64,000 nucleotides of DNA from Ariolimax columbianus (lineage: Eukaryota > Mollusca > Gastropoda > Stylommatophora > Arionidae), in contig JAVGWX010000007.1 of the NCBI GenBank assembly GCA_036924085.1, positions 101,278,960 through 101,342,959 of the forward strand, read 5' to 3'. Positions 41,897 through 55,700 of this stretch are shown one piece after another. A model generated the notes under the pieces. The model was not told the DNA's origin. It made no database searches and saw only the letters and a list, made by a program, of their open reading frames with translations. Every line of letters begins with the position of its first letter. Position 1 is the first letter of the stretch. Both the position numbers and the translations under genes were made by a program.

Positions 41897-42217
41897 TCAA
41901 ATGCATAAAATCAACTGAGCGCTCAACACCTCTTTTATCTTCCATACCCTTTCGACCTTGTGGTCTACATTTCCCAGCGTATCATCATTAACTATTTCCA
42001 TCTTGTGAGACGATAGTAATTTTTCTTTGATAAAAAAGGGATGTAACTTCAGTCCATGACGGTAACGAATGTGACTCGTAAGAACAATCCGGGAAGAGAA
42101 GGGTCTTCCACAGTGTGTGCAAGTAAAGTCAGGACCGTTTGCGGCATCGCATAGTGTGGCGTGTCTTCTCAAACGCCGAGTCTTTAGCATATCTCCTTTG
42201 TCTGTATACTGGCACAT
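41897..42217 (-). pseudogene. C2H2-finger ORF, probably LINE ORF2 C-terminus
   Basis: 106 codons. Contains FTCTHCGRPFSSRIVLTSHI followed by RYRHG: C-x2-C-x12-H-x4-H. The RRHATLCDAANGPDFTC context is that of the single zinc finger found at the C-terminus of RTE/L2-like LINEs (…C..C.R.F.SRIGL.SH.R.H). A host zinc-finger exon is a less likely alternative. Confidence 0.5.
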
Positions 42218-42254
42218 TTTTCTTTCGAATGTTCTTGCCGGCCTTATGTCAATC

Positions 42255-42870
42255 CCTTCTTAATTGCATCTTACTTACCGCCATTATAATGGTTTAGGAG
42301 ACTCTGCAGAGTCTGTATACAACCAGTCTCATTTACAATTCCTTGCTCTAAAAATGATGTGCATTCAATCTATTCTTGAGTGCATTAATTGACCCCGCCT
42401 CCATTATTTCCTGTTGCAATGCATTCCAAGCATTCACCACTCTATGACAAGAAAATATTTTCTAATATCTAATCTGGACCTTTCTTTAATTAATTTGTAG
42501 CTGTGCCCTCTTGTTCTTATAAGTGGTTGTATTTTGAAAAATTAGACTTTGTCTAATTTATCCTTATCATTGATCATTTTATTTTCATCTACAACTCTTC
42601 TCTTTTTTAAACACTGTAGGCCAGCTTTTCTGAGTCTTTCCATATAACTGAATTCTAAAATCCCACTGTCAGTTTAGTCGCTCTTCTTTGTATCCTTTCC
42701 AGCATGTTTATATGCCTTCAATAATAAGGAATCCACACCTGTACACAGTACTCCAATCTAGGTCTAACTAAAGCTTTATACAGTTTGACGATCACTTCCT
42801 TGCTCCTATATTTAATATTTCTTTTTATCATACCCAACATTGTATTTGCCCTTTTCACTACTAACACACC
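42255..42870 (-). mobile_element. CR1/L2-like LINE 3' fragment
   Basis: Same order as 37450-38000: tggtttaggagactctgcag, gcattccaagcattcaccac, tcctttccagcatgtttata, ctagaat and ccaatctaggtctaact. Third copy of the family. Confidence 0.85.
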
Positions 42871-43159
42871 ATGTCAGGTGGATTACAGTATGTATTCTCC
42901 GCTCTCCCTTTCTGGCCGCGGTAAAGGGATATTGTAACGATAAGAAAATAATATTTTTTTTCTCCTTCTACATCAGACAATTTCTCAGTACAGAGTGCTG
43001 CAACTAACATGCGCCCGTCGGTTTTCTGGGCGAGTTTAAGGTTACAGAACACATCTAACGTCTTGGTGATCCAACTAGCTTAAAGCAGATATCGCCATGT
43101 GCCGCATTATCATGTGGTTGTCATGCTATTGTAATGCTGGTAAGGTAAATGAAGACAAA

Positions 43160-43399
43160 ATAGAGACGGCGTGGGCTAGTGGGTGGCACGGCTCACAACC
43201 CGAAAGTGCTGTGTTCGCTCCTCAATCACAGGGCCAGCCGTTACCCCAGGGTAGCAAACCCTTAGAAAATGCAGGAGGAAGCAGGCCCTTACATAAAATA
43301 CATGCCGAAGTCGAATGCTCTGGGACGACAGGCGCAAAATAAAAACATAGTGTAACGCAGACCACTTTGGGGAATAGAGAAATAAGGCTAACGGAAAAA
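43160..43399 (+). mobile_element. tRNA-derived SINE, family 1, plus orientation
   Basis: gacggcgtgggctagtgggt (A-box part damaged) through aatgcaggaggaagcaggcc to aaataaggctaacggaaaa. Candidate 8-bp TSD aagacaaa at 43152-43159 and 43400-43407. Confidence 0.82.
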
Positions 43400-43409
43400 A
43401 AGACAAACT

Positions 43410-43736
43410 GGACAAAGTTACAAATTGGACAGATGGCTGATGGTAAAAGCACAGTCGACCAACCACAGTTTAGGTTCAAAGACGAGTGTGAAATGACTGA
43501 AAGCAAAAGTTTCGAAATGTAAACATGACGAGACGGACGATCAGTTTGGCCGGAAGACATCCGACACAACCTGACCAATCGCTGGGTAGGGAGGCCACAG
43601 TTAGTGGGAGGCCGACAGACAGACGACTTAGAGTAGGGGAGGATACGGCGTTACTAATCTGGGCCTTAGCCACTTCTACCTGATTGCTATGGCTTGACGT
43701 GTTTCTCTGGAAAATTGCATGTTTGAGGCGACAAAA
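43410..43736 (+). promoter_or_regulatory. Putative GNPAT promoter region
   Basis: Lies between a SINE and the candidate first GNPAT exon. Contains a CCAAT box (43575-43579) and an ETS-like ccggaaga (43550-43557), and is less AT-rich than the surroundings. Inferred from position and motifs only. Confidence 0.35.
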
Positions 43737-43767
43737 ATGGCAGAGCAGTCGAGAAATTCTTGGATCA
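43737..43767 (+). CDS. GNPAT: Candidate GNPAT exon 1 (start codon)
   Basis: ATG in context aaaaATGGCA encodes [10 protein letters not shown] plus one base; donor A|GTAAAG at 43768. The next exon needs one base from upstream (phase 1), which fits. A second donor 6 bp later would give the same phase. N-termini of GNPAT are variable, so similarity cannot confirm it; position, phase and promoter-like upstream sequence are the support. Confidence 0.5.
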
Positions 43768-46700
43768 GTAAAGGTTTGACATGTTTTGAATGTCTTCGTA
43801 AATTACTAGTAATTTCATTATTTGGCGATAGAAGACCGTGTTGTTTTGTTGTAGTAAAGTTTACTGTGTGAGTCAAGTGAGTGTTGGTTGACTGTAGAGG
43901 TCTAGTTAAATTGGTTTAGTTAGATAGTTAAGTTAGGCACCGGTTCACCATTAAGTTCATTAACACTTGACGAGTAGAATAGAATAATAGTTTTTTCTAA
44001 CGTTTTGGAGAGAAGTATGTCTACTTAGTACTTACTTACACTTATACAGGGATATATTATAATTATACATGACACATTGTCATTGATGAATCATTGAATG
44101 ATTGATGATTATCAATATCATATTCACAAAACAAACACATTTTCATTTTAGTAAAATTAAGTAATAGACTCCTAAGTAGTCTTCATAACACTAACACTTC
44201 TGTCACTTCTATTCTAACAGTCACATGACATTGATTCTCATTGAGTGAGTGAATCTAATTCTTATTTTTATGAAAATAATGAATGGCGTTATTCTGATTG
44301 AATGGCAGTATTTTGAGTATTGACAGCCAAATTTCCTGCGTTCATCCAGAAACTAGGATTTCTGTGGTTTCAGTTCCTTTTGGTCCCCCAAAAAACTGGT
44401 TTCAGCACTTTTTTGGACCAGTGTTCCCTCGCCTCCTCAACCCTTAATCTCTTAGCCCTAATCATAATGAAGTCTCAAGAGATTTTTCACCACTTTTCAA
44501 TATATTCCTTGAAGGAATTATGAGTGAGGCACTTGGAGATCATGTTGGTACTGTCAAGATAGGGGGCCGAACGATTACTAACCTTCGTTTTGCAGATGAT
44601 ATTGACGGGTTGGCGTTTCAGAAGCAGAACTCCAGGAATGGGTCAGAAGGCTCGATGAAACAGCTCTTGATTATGGTATGGAGATAAATGCTGGAAAGAC
44701 AAAACTAATGACAAACAACGCTACGACTTCAACAGCAAGATAAAAGCAAACGGTCAGGAACTCGAAGTGGTTGACCGTTTTAAATATCTTGAGTTGATGT
44801 GTCAGTGATGAAGGATCAAAATGTGAAGTATTGGCCAGAATAGCACAGACAATAGCGGCGCTTGCACGGCTAAACAAAATCTGGCAAGATAAACGGTTAG
44901 CACTACGCACGAAAATCAGATTAATGCGTACACTGGTCCTGTCAATATTTCTCTATGCGTATGAGGCATGGACAGTTACAGCTGACCTTCAATGAAGGAT
45001 ACAGGCCTTGGAGATGAGATGTTTTCGAAGACTTTTAAACGTCACGTACAAAGATCGAGTTACAAACGAGGAAATCCGAAATAGAATTACGATGGCAATA
45101 GGGCTTTTCGAAGATCTCTTGGCAACTGTCAAAAGAAGGAAACTCACTTGGTACGGTCACATATCGAGATCAAATGGTCTTGCAAACACAATCCTCCACG
45201 GGAAGGTGCATGGCAGACGACGAAGAGATGGGAAGACAACATAAAAGAATGGACCAGTCTCCGACCAGAAGAGTCACAGGCAGCGGCTTCTGACAGAGAG
45301 GGATGGCGTGGAGTTGTGGGGATGTCTTCACGTGTGCCCCAACGACCTCACCGGTTACGGGATGACCTGACATGGCCAAATGGGAAACAGAGCATACTGG
45401 CTACACAGAAAATGATGCCCATTACCAGTTGTGCAGAAGAGAGCATTTCGTGGTCTTCAGACTCTACACAGGCCACAACAGACTGAGGTACCATCTATTC
45501 AATAAACTGAAGATAGGTGGCACTGACGAATGCACCTGTCGTACAGGGAAAATGACCGCTGAACATCTGCTGCAAAATTGCCTGACATACGAGGACCAGA
45601 GAAAGCACATGTGGCCATCACCAGTGCCAACACTAGACGAGCTCTATGGCAGTGTCGACATCCTCAGGATGACAGCTACTTTCTTAGAACAAATTCAAGT
45701 TAACGTCTGACAGCGTACCAAGAAGAAGAAGAAAACCTTACCTCATGCCAGGCCCAGAGAAACGTACTGATCAAGACCCTATCTCTCGCCGGGCCCAGTG
45801 AAACGAACTGATCAAGACCCTACCTCACGCCGGGCCCAATGAAACGAACTAATCAAGATCCTACCTCACGCCAGGGCCAGTGAAACGAACTGTTCAAGAC
45901 CCTACCTCACGCCACGGCCAGTGAAACGTAACTGCTCAAGGCCCTACCTCACGCCAGGGCCAGTGAAACGAACTGTTCAAGACCCTACCTCACGCCAGGC
46001 CCAGTGAAACGTACTAATCAAGACCCTACCTCACGCCGGGCCCAGTGAAACGTACTGCTCAAGACCCTACCTCACGCCAGGCCCAGTGAAACGAACTAAT
46101 CAAGACCCTACCTCACGCCAGGGCCAGTGAAACGTAACTGCTCAAGGCCCTACCTCACGCCAGGGCCAGTGAAATGAACTGTTCAAGACCCTACCTCACG
46201 CCAGGCCCAGTGAAACGTACTAATCAAGACCCTACTTCACGCCGGGCCCAGTGAAACGTACTGCTCAAGACCCTACCTCATTCCGGGCCCAGTGAAACGT
46301 TCTAATCAAGACCCTACCTCACGCTGGGCCCAGTGAAACGTACTGCTCAAGACCCTACCTCACGCCAGGCCCAGTGAAACGTACTAATCAAGACCCTACC
46401 TCACGCCGGGCCCAGTGAAACGAACTAATCAAGACCCTACCTCACGCCAGGGCCAGTGAAACGTAACTGCCCAAGGCCCTACCTCACGCCAGGGCCAGTG
46501 AAACGAACTGTTCAAGACCCTACCTCACGCCAGGCCCAGTGAAACGTACTAATCAAGACCCTACCTCACGCCGGGGCCAGTGAAATGTACTGCTCAAGAC
46601 CCTACCTCACGCCGGGCCCAGTGAAACGTTCTAATCAAGACCCTACCTCACGCCGGGCCCAGTGAAACGTACTGCTCAAGACCCTACCTCACGCCAGGCC

Positions 46701-49700
46701 CAGTGAAACGTACTGCTCAAGACCATACCTCATGCCAGGCCCAGTGAAACGAACTGTTCAAGACCCTACCTCACGCCATGCCCAGTGAAACGTACTAATC
46801 AAGACCCCACCTCACGCCGGGCCCAGTGAAACGTACAGCTCAAGATTCTACCTCACGCCCGCATTCGTGCTCCTGGAAACAGGCTGTTCCACAGTAATTT
46901 GGGCAATGATGTGGGGATTGACACTGTAATGCACATGTTGTTGAGCTTACTGAGGCGCCTAGCATTGTACTACAGCCAGGAGATCCACGATCTGCCTTTC
47001 CAAGTACATCTCGGGATATAAGAAGAGCCACTGTAACCTGTTATTAATAAAGAAAATATCAAGAACTCAACTCAGCACAACTAGCTTCAAACATCATCAC
47101 AATAAGTGCACAATATCAACATTAGGAAACTCTCGGCAGAATCACTATAAGAGACAAAAGAAAGGAATACTCTGAGACCAGTGAATAAACTCATTTTAGC
47201 GACAACACTCACAAATACAAGTATATTATAAGCACTCAAAGAACATATACAACAGACAACAGGAACAAAAATGAAGTAATAGGCAATCCAGATTCAAACC
47301 ACGGGCCTTCAAATGAAAGTACGTCATGCGCAAAGAACGACAGGAGTTAGCATATTACCCACACTTATACCTCTCTTAGCAACAAGGCACATCCGTCACC
47401 TGTATTTGTCCAGAATCTCTAGTAGTTTTGTAAGTGATTGGTGGGCTAGAATCTGGCCTATGGTCTGTTGTTGTTTGCAAATGCCCACAATTAGGTTACT
47501 TTTATGTGCGCCCTGAAAAGGATGTTAAGTGGCGGGTTGCAGTAGCTTTCCTGACATTCCGAGTGTGCTGATGAAGGTGGACTGTGGTCCTCCAGGCGGT
47601 TGTGCCATGCTTAGCTTCATCTGCGTGTCACTCACTACTACCCAGATCACGTCGATCCCTCGCCTTGTTAGCAGGCAGGGAGGGCTACTAGAAAGCTGAG
47701 GAAAGGGTCTTGGCCACTATATTTTGCCTGACCCTGTCTAACATGTCTGATCATTATGTTTTGCCTGACTAGATGTTCGTCTTCCTCTCCTACCCCATGG
47801 GCAGTATGTTGGACACATCTGGTTTAATGGATTGATAGGAGGAGCGGCTGTCAGAGTGGTTTGGATATCTGTCTCTTGACCACAAAGAAATGCATTCAAA
47901 ACTTTAATACAACATAGTGTGTTTTCTATTGGAGGTAAGATAAAAGCATAGCCTATACAATACCTGGTGGTTGCAGAGACAAGAGGCCTATATTATTAGC
48001 CCAATACATTCTCCTGGTGAATCTTGGCAATATGGATTAACACAGTGGTGATAGTTTTTTAGTATATTAATATCAAAATTTTTAGTATATTAATATCCTA
48101 ATTTGACTAGAATGAGATAGATTAAAAGTAAACTTCAAATATACCCAAACAACTTTCTACTACAGATGATCCCAAGTTAGTGTCACAGCGCCAGAAAGAC
48201 ATGTTTGAGGACATCTTGGAAGAGCGCAGGTCAGTCAGTGACTTCAGATACAGTTTAAAGACACGTGATGTACCTGTGTTCAAGTTCAACAAAGCCCGGA
48301 CACCTGCGCAGATCAAAGAGAGTGTCATGAATAGTGACCGGGTGCAGTTTGCCATTGAGCAGGTAAATTCTTGTCTCTTTCAGCTACCTTTCTGTGTTTA
48401 CACAAAAATAATGTTGCGTTGAGATGTGACTGCCCATTCTACATGTACTGTTTTAACTGCAATCTATTTTCATGTGCTGTCATATTGCTTATTGACATAA
48501 ACACTCTGAGATCCCATGTACAATGTTGTGCGCATAAAACAACCTTTGTCAGTTGAAAATCAGTAAGAGTAGACAGTTAGCCGCTGTCTTGACAGAATTC
48601 TAAAAGTAATGAAATTTCTACCCAGTATTACAACTTACTTCCCCCAGATCTAGTAAGCACCAGTAAGTAATAATTGTAGGGAAAAAAAGAACGTATTATG
48701 CATATCCTTGGCTATCTGGCAGCAGAGATACGCCTGGATTTCAAATATTTCAAGAACTTTATTGTCATCTTCATCATACTTTCATTTTCACTTCAGTTGG
48801 AGCATTGGGCCACTACTGTTATAGCCTTCCTTGCAGGAAGCCTGTAGCACAGCTTTATATACTTTAGCAGTGACTAAGTAAGTATATCTATAATACATCA
48901 TACATAATGATGTTGGCAGATCCATGCACAACCCTCCCTAATTACTTTATATCTGTAATGTTGGGGTTGTTTCGTTTTTGTTCTGGTCCAGTCACTGAGC
49001 AATTATCTATATATGTTTTGATTGACTTTTCACCTTCAGTACCACTAAAGCTCTGATTGATTTATCTGTAGTGACTATTTACTATTTTAATAGAATGGTT
49101 CAGTTGTGCTATTCTTTCCTCCCCAAGGTGCCATGCCATCTGTACGTGGAGAATGAAATCAGTTGATTAACATAACTATGATATTACTTTAGGAATATCG
49201 GACCAACAAAACAAACATAAATGAGAGTATGCAGACATGTTGCTCTAATAAAGGATTATTTTTTTTTGCGTTCGCCTTATTTCTCTAATCCCCAAAGTTG
49301 TGTGCGTTGCGCTGTGGTTTTTATTTTGCGCCTGTTGGCCCAGTGCATCCGACTTCAGCATGCATTTTATGTAAGGGTCTGCTACCTCCTGTATTTTCTA
49401 AGGGTTTACTTCTCCAGGGTAACGGCCGGTGCTTTGATGGAGATTGAACCCAGCACCTTCGGCTTGTGGGCCGTGTCACTTAACCACTAGCCCACACCGT
49501 CCCCTAATGAAGGATATAACATATACTGTAGATAACCAAAGAGCCATAGGAAAAGTCTGTAGGGAAGCAGACATAACTTGCCAGTTAATGTTATGTATGT
49601 ATGTATATATATCGAGAGAAAGAGACAAAAATGTCAACATCACATGAAAATGATACACACACACAAAAGTTCCTGTCACCATTACTAGTTCCTGTCACCT

Positions 49701-52700
49701 ATGCCAGTTCCTGTCATCTATGCCAGTTCCTGTCATCTATGCCAGTTCCTGTCACCTATGCCAGTTTCTGTCATCTATGCCAGTTTCTGTCATCTATGCC
49801 AGTTTCTGTCATCTATGCCAGTTCCTGTCATCTATGCCAGTTTCTGTCACCATTGCCAATTTCTGTCACCATTGTCAATTCCTGTCACCATTGTCAATTC
49901 CTGTCACCATTGTCAATTCCTGTCACTATTGTCAGTTCTGTCACCATTGTCAGTTGTGTCACCATTGTCAGTTGTGTTAATGGGATGTGAAAGGGAAGCA
50001 AAGAATAGGATGACAGCAATATGCCAGGCATGTTGTAAGAGTTGACTAAGTAGGGTTTGGCAAAGAATTGGTGATGAACAAGGAAAATGAAAGACACCCA
50101 ATGGTGAAAAAAGAGACAGCTAATTCTGTAATTGTGGTCGATGATGATTTGTACATTTTGGAAACATGTTTTACTGCGAGTTAAAGGGGTTAAAACTACC
50201 TATAGTAAATTTTTTGAAAGTACAATGACAAACGCTACCAACCCAATAATACTAAAGACAACAACCTTGGAAACAATAAACAGTCTTCCAACAGAAAAAA
50301 TCTGACGTAACAAATACAAAAGGCAAGTTAGACATGTACTGCTCGCTTACTCAGAGCTCGCCACAAACAAAAAAGTTATTACCAGACACCCCAACAATCA
50401 CCAACACCATATACAGCTCCACTCACCAGCTACAAAACACCTGCAAATCCTTCAAATTGGCATTGACTACAAAAGAGCAAACAGCTGGACAGACCTAGTT
50501 AATCAACAACATGAACAGTTTGTTTCTTCCTGTTTGTACACCTTTGAAACAGTTTTTTTGCTGAAATTAACTGAACCATATTTGTTTGTTTCTTCCTGTT
50601 TGTACACCTTTGAAACAGTTTTTTGCTGAAATTAACTGAACCATATTTGTTTGATTCTTCCTGTTTGTACACCTTTGAAACAGTTTTTTGCTGAAATTAA
50701 CTGAACCATATTTGTTTGATTCTTCCTGTTTGTACACCTTTGAAACAGTTTTTTGCTGAAATTAACTGAACCATATTTGTTTGTTTCTTCCTGTTTCAGA
50801 CATGTATCGACACCAAGCTGCCGAAAAGTGAGGTTATTGCAGAGGCTGTTTCAATATTAGATGAGATGGCACACAACCAACGTATGAAAGCTATCAGAGG
50901 TTTTGCATATTTTCTAGTCAAGATTTTCAAAGCACTGTTCAAAAGAGTCTATGTCAATGTGGATGGAATTCAAAAGGTTAGGACCAAACCTGCAGCGGTA
51001 TTGTAATGTAAATACTTAGTCAGTCTTCTACCCTGAGTTGTAGATTGTTTGCCAGAAAGTGTGCCGGACTATAATATTCAATGTCTTTCCCTTGGCCATG
51101 TTCCAGCCTAGTCCTCAGTCTCTTATATAATCTTATTATCATCCCAGCAGACTTTAGGCCATTCTGGGGTCTGTGTCCTTTCTCCCTTGCTTTCCATGAC
51201 TGCCATTTAATTTTGTGTGGGTGTAGTATTTGTCATCAAGTGCGTAGAGAGAAACAGGTGATTAGTCTGTTGTCTGTAGAAGGACATGCTCCTCCCACAG
51301 GTGTAATTTAAATGCACCATGTACCAAATGTGTACATCATCTTAAATGTGCTTTATCTCCTAGTGTACATACAATCTTCAGTGAATATCATCACATCTTG
51401 AATATCATTTTTTGTATCACAATGATGACATGTGCAAGTGTACATCTTCCATATCCACGTGTAGCTGGAAATAAGAACTGCATCTCAAGTAGCATATATT
51501 CACATCACCAAGTGTAGACTCATATAACACCCAGTATATACCCACAATAAGAACTGCATCTCAAGTAGCATATATTCACATCACCAAGTGTAGACTCATA
51601 TAACACCCAGTATATACCCACAATAAGAACTGCATCTCAAGTAGCATATATTCACATCACCAAGTGTAGACTCATATAACACCCAGTATATACCCACAAT
51701 AAGAACTGCATCTCAAGTAGCATATATTCACATCACCAAGTGTAGACTCATATAACACCCAGTATATACCCACAAAAAGAACTGCATCTCAAGTAGCATA
51801 TATTCACATCACCAAGTGTAGACTCATATAACACCCAGTATATACCCACAAAAAGAACTGCATCTCAAGTAGCATATATTCACATCACCAAGTGTAGACT
51901 CATATAACACCCAGTATATACCCACATCTCCAGGCATATGACAAATTCACCAGGTACACACCCACATGACCAAATACACATCCACATCGTCAGGTATACA
52001 CCTACACCACCAAGCACACACCCACATCTCCAGGTATACACCTACACCACCAAGCACACACCCACATCTCCAGGTATACACCTACACCACCAAGCACACA
52101 CCCACATCTCCAGGTATACACCTACACCACCAAGCACACACCCACATCTCCAGGTATACACCTACACCACCAAGCACACACCCACATCTCCAGGTATACA
52201 CCTACACCACCAAGCACACACCCACATCTCCAGGTATACACCTACACCACCAAGCACACACCCACATCTCCAGGTATACACCTACACCACCAAGCACACA
52301 CCCACATCTCCAGGTATACACCTACACCACCAAGCACACACCCACATCTCCAGGTATACACCTACACCACCAAGCACACACCCACATCTCCAGGTATACA
52401 CCTACACCACCAAGCACACACCCACAACAAAAGAGCACAACCATACTTCACTGTACATCAGCATTCCCAGGTACACTTTAGCAGTTACAGCATCTCAAAA
52501 TGGCCTGATTCTTTTGTGTTATCAGCCTGCGTGCTGCAAAACTATTGTGAAAATATCTGGTAGCATGTGGTTTAATTTGATTTGACTGTCTTCAGGTTCG
52601 AGGGATGGTTAAGGAGTATCCAATTCTGCTGATGCCCTCTCATCGGAGCTACATGGACTTTCTGTTAATGTCTTATGTGTTCTACCATTATGATCTTCCC

Positions 52701-55700
52701 CTGCCAGTCATTGCGGCTGCTATGGGTAAGACAACATTTTATATATTTGTTTTATTGCTTTTGATTGTCTCATGTAATAGATTACCAGCTCTTCTTTTGT
52801 TTGCTTGAGAATACCATGTATATATATATATATCAGCAGTGTTGTTTCTTGTATAATTTATAATTGTCTTTTGTAGCTCACATATGGGTCCATAAAGTTT
52901 CCCTTCCAGTGTTGTTTCTCTGGGTTAGTGGGTTTTTCTCAGTATATCATATTCAGAGATTACCAGTTGTTTTATATGAATCATGAAGTTCTTCTAATTT
53001 TTATGTAGATTTGGCATAATTTGTCTTTTCCGCAGACTTTATGGGCATGCAGTTTATGGGTTGGCTTCTACGTAATTCTGGTGCTTTCTACATTCGACGG
53101 AGCTTTGGTGACGACCATTTGTATTGGGCAGTGTTCACAGAGTATGTCCAGACACAGATTTGCAATGGAGATTCACCCATAGAATTCTATGTGGAAGGAA
53201 CCAGAAGTCGGACGTCCAAATCTTATACTCCAAAATTTGGTATACACACAATCAATGTCAATCGTTGTTTTAGTTATAACACATGCTGTAACTTGCATTG
53301 GGCAGCACTTTGTCATGAATGTAAACAGGTTTTGAAGTCTGCACAGAGTTGCATACTTCCTGTGCTTCTATATGGTGCAGGATGTTTGGGAATAATAGGA
53401 AAAGAAACATCCAAATTTGCATATTTTCACACAAACTGCCTGAGACAAATTCATCAAATTATTTAGCCCAAAGCACTATCACCAGTCAAGAACTGTGTGT
53501 CTGCCGCAACCAACCAGACATACACACCATTATAACAGGCCAACACTGGAATTGGGTCGGCCATGGTCTAATAAGAGAACATCGTGCTATCACAAGAACT
53601 GCCATGGTTAGGACCCCCGAGGGAAGGAGAAATAGACACAGACATAGGATACTTTGGTGAAGAACTGTAGAAACCAAAATGGAACAGAGCTGGGGCACCA
53701 TACGAATGATGGCTTCGGATCGGATAAAGTTGGGAGTTTGTTGCTGCCCTTAAAGACACCATCAGGCGCGATGGCCACAGACAATATAGCCGGTTATTGA
53801 CTGAGGATCTAAAAAGTGGACTGAGTGTGTTGCTGTCCATAGACTCCATCGGGTGTGATGGCGGCTGATAACTTTACCAGTCATTAACTGAAGTTCGTCA
53901 TTAAAAGGATGTTGTGTGATAGTTTACAGCGAGGCTGCGATATCTGTGCCTTTCAGTCCACCACATCTGAATTCAGCTGGCTTGTTTGGGTATCGGGTTT
54001 ACTTTGCCACTGCGATCCCTATTTTCCCAGCTAGTCTACACTAGTGCAGCCTGATCATAGGGCAGCTACTTGGAGAGGATGTAGTCTTAGTCTGCTGTTG
54101 TTCGCTGACCCTCATACAAGAAGCCAGCTATGAGTCACTAGCGTTGAAATTTTTCACATTATTTTTCCTTGGTCAATTGGTTTTTTTCTTGTTGATTTTT
54201 AAAGAGCCTGAAACCATTACTATAAGTTGATTCATTACATGAAGCCTGCAACCAAACATGTCACATTCTCCTGCAACCAAACATGTCACATTCTCCTGCA
54301 TACAAACATGTCACATTCTCCTGCATACAAAATGTCACATTCTCATGCATCCAAACATGTCACATTCTCCTGCTCCCAACCATGTCACATTCTCCTGCTC
54401 CCAAGCATGTCACATTCTCCTGTTCCCAAACATGTCATATTATCCTGCACCCAAACATGTCACATTCTCCTGCATACAAACATGTCACATTCTCCTGCAT
54501 ACAAACATGTCACATTCTCCTGCATACAAACATGTCACATTCTCCTGCATCCAAACATGTCACATTCTCCTGCTCCCAAACATGTCACATTCTCCTGCTC
54601 CCAAACATGTCACATTCTCCTGCATCCAAACATGTCATATTCTCCTGCATCCAAACATGTCACATTCTCCTGTTCCCAAACATGTCACATTATCCTACAC
54701 CCAAACATGTCATATTCTCCTGCACCCAAACATGTCACATTCTCCGGCACCCAAACATGTCACATTCTTCTACAGCAAAACATGTCACATTCTCATGCAC
54801 CCAAACATATTGATATACCTAAGAAGCACAACCTTTTAGAATATAAATACTTCACTGTTATAAACAGAATCACAGATTTGACGGCCCTATAATTAGTCAT
54901 CTGACTTTTATCATTTACTACTAACCCATACAGGCATGCTGTCTGCTGCGCTGGAGCCATATTTCAAGTCACATGTACCAGATATCATGGTTGTGCCAGT
55001 TAGTATCAGTTACGACAGGATATTAGAGGAGAGCCTGTATGCCTATGAGCTGCTTGGTGTTCCAAAGCCTAAAGAGTCCACTTCCGTAAGTCAGTACAAA
55101 CTTTAGATGCATCTCAGGAGTTTTTGACATGGGGATGGCTACCCCTTTGTGTTGAAACTATAAGCCATGTGAAAAAGAAATGATTCTTTACACTACATGG
55201 TATGGCAAACAAGCCGCTAGGAAAGGGCACGGCAGCAAGCAATAGGGCAGGAAATAGAGGAGATAAAGCAAGGATGGATAAGAGTACAGTCTCAGAAAGA
55301 AGTGGGACAGTATAACCAGATATGCGCTGGATTAGAACCCACGGGGAAAGAGACAAATGGGAAGTCAAAGAATAACTTCGCAGCGAATAATCAAAGAGGA
55401 AGTCAATTTTATCGAGGTCTCCTGGTTGGAACTCGAGAATGGCACAGAACAGGAGCAGAAGGAGAGCATGTTCCCACAAGATTGATAGATGATAATGACA
55501 TCCCATGGTAGAAGAGAAGCAACTAAGTCAAGTCATCTTTATTGGCTGCCTCATCTACTAAAGAACGCAGCAATATTTTGGCTAGGAGCAGATTATTCGT
55601 CATGTACACAAGACTCCCTGATACACAGTTAATTTATTATAAAATGATAAATATATACACAAGGTCATCAACATGTAACCAACTTGATTTTTTGTTGATG

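Noticed and set aside
51938..52585. 215-codon His/Thr/Pro-rich ORF
   Set aside because: Translation of the 40-bp array in a GNPAT intron.
54227..54892. Three ORFs of 176-221 codons rich in Cys/His
   Set aside because: Translation of the 25-bp array; spacing of Cys/His is that of the repeat, not of a zinc finger.
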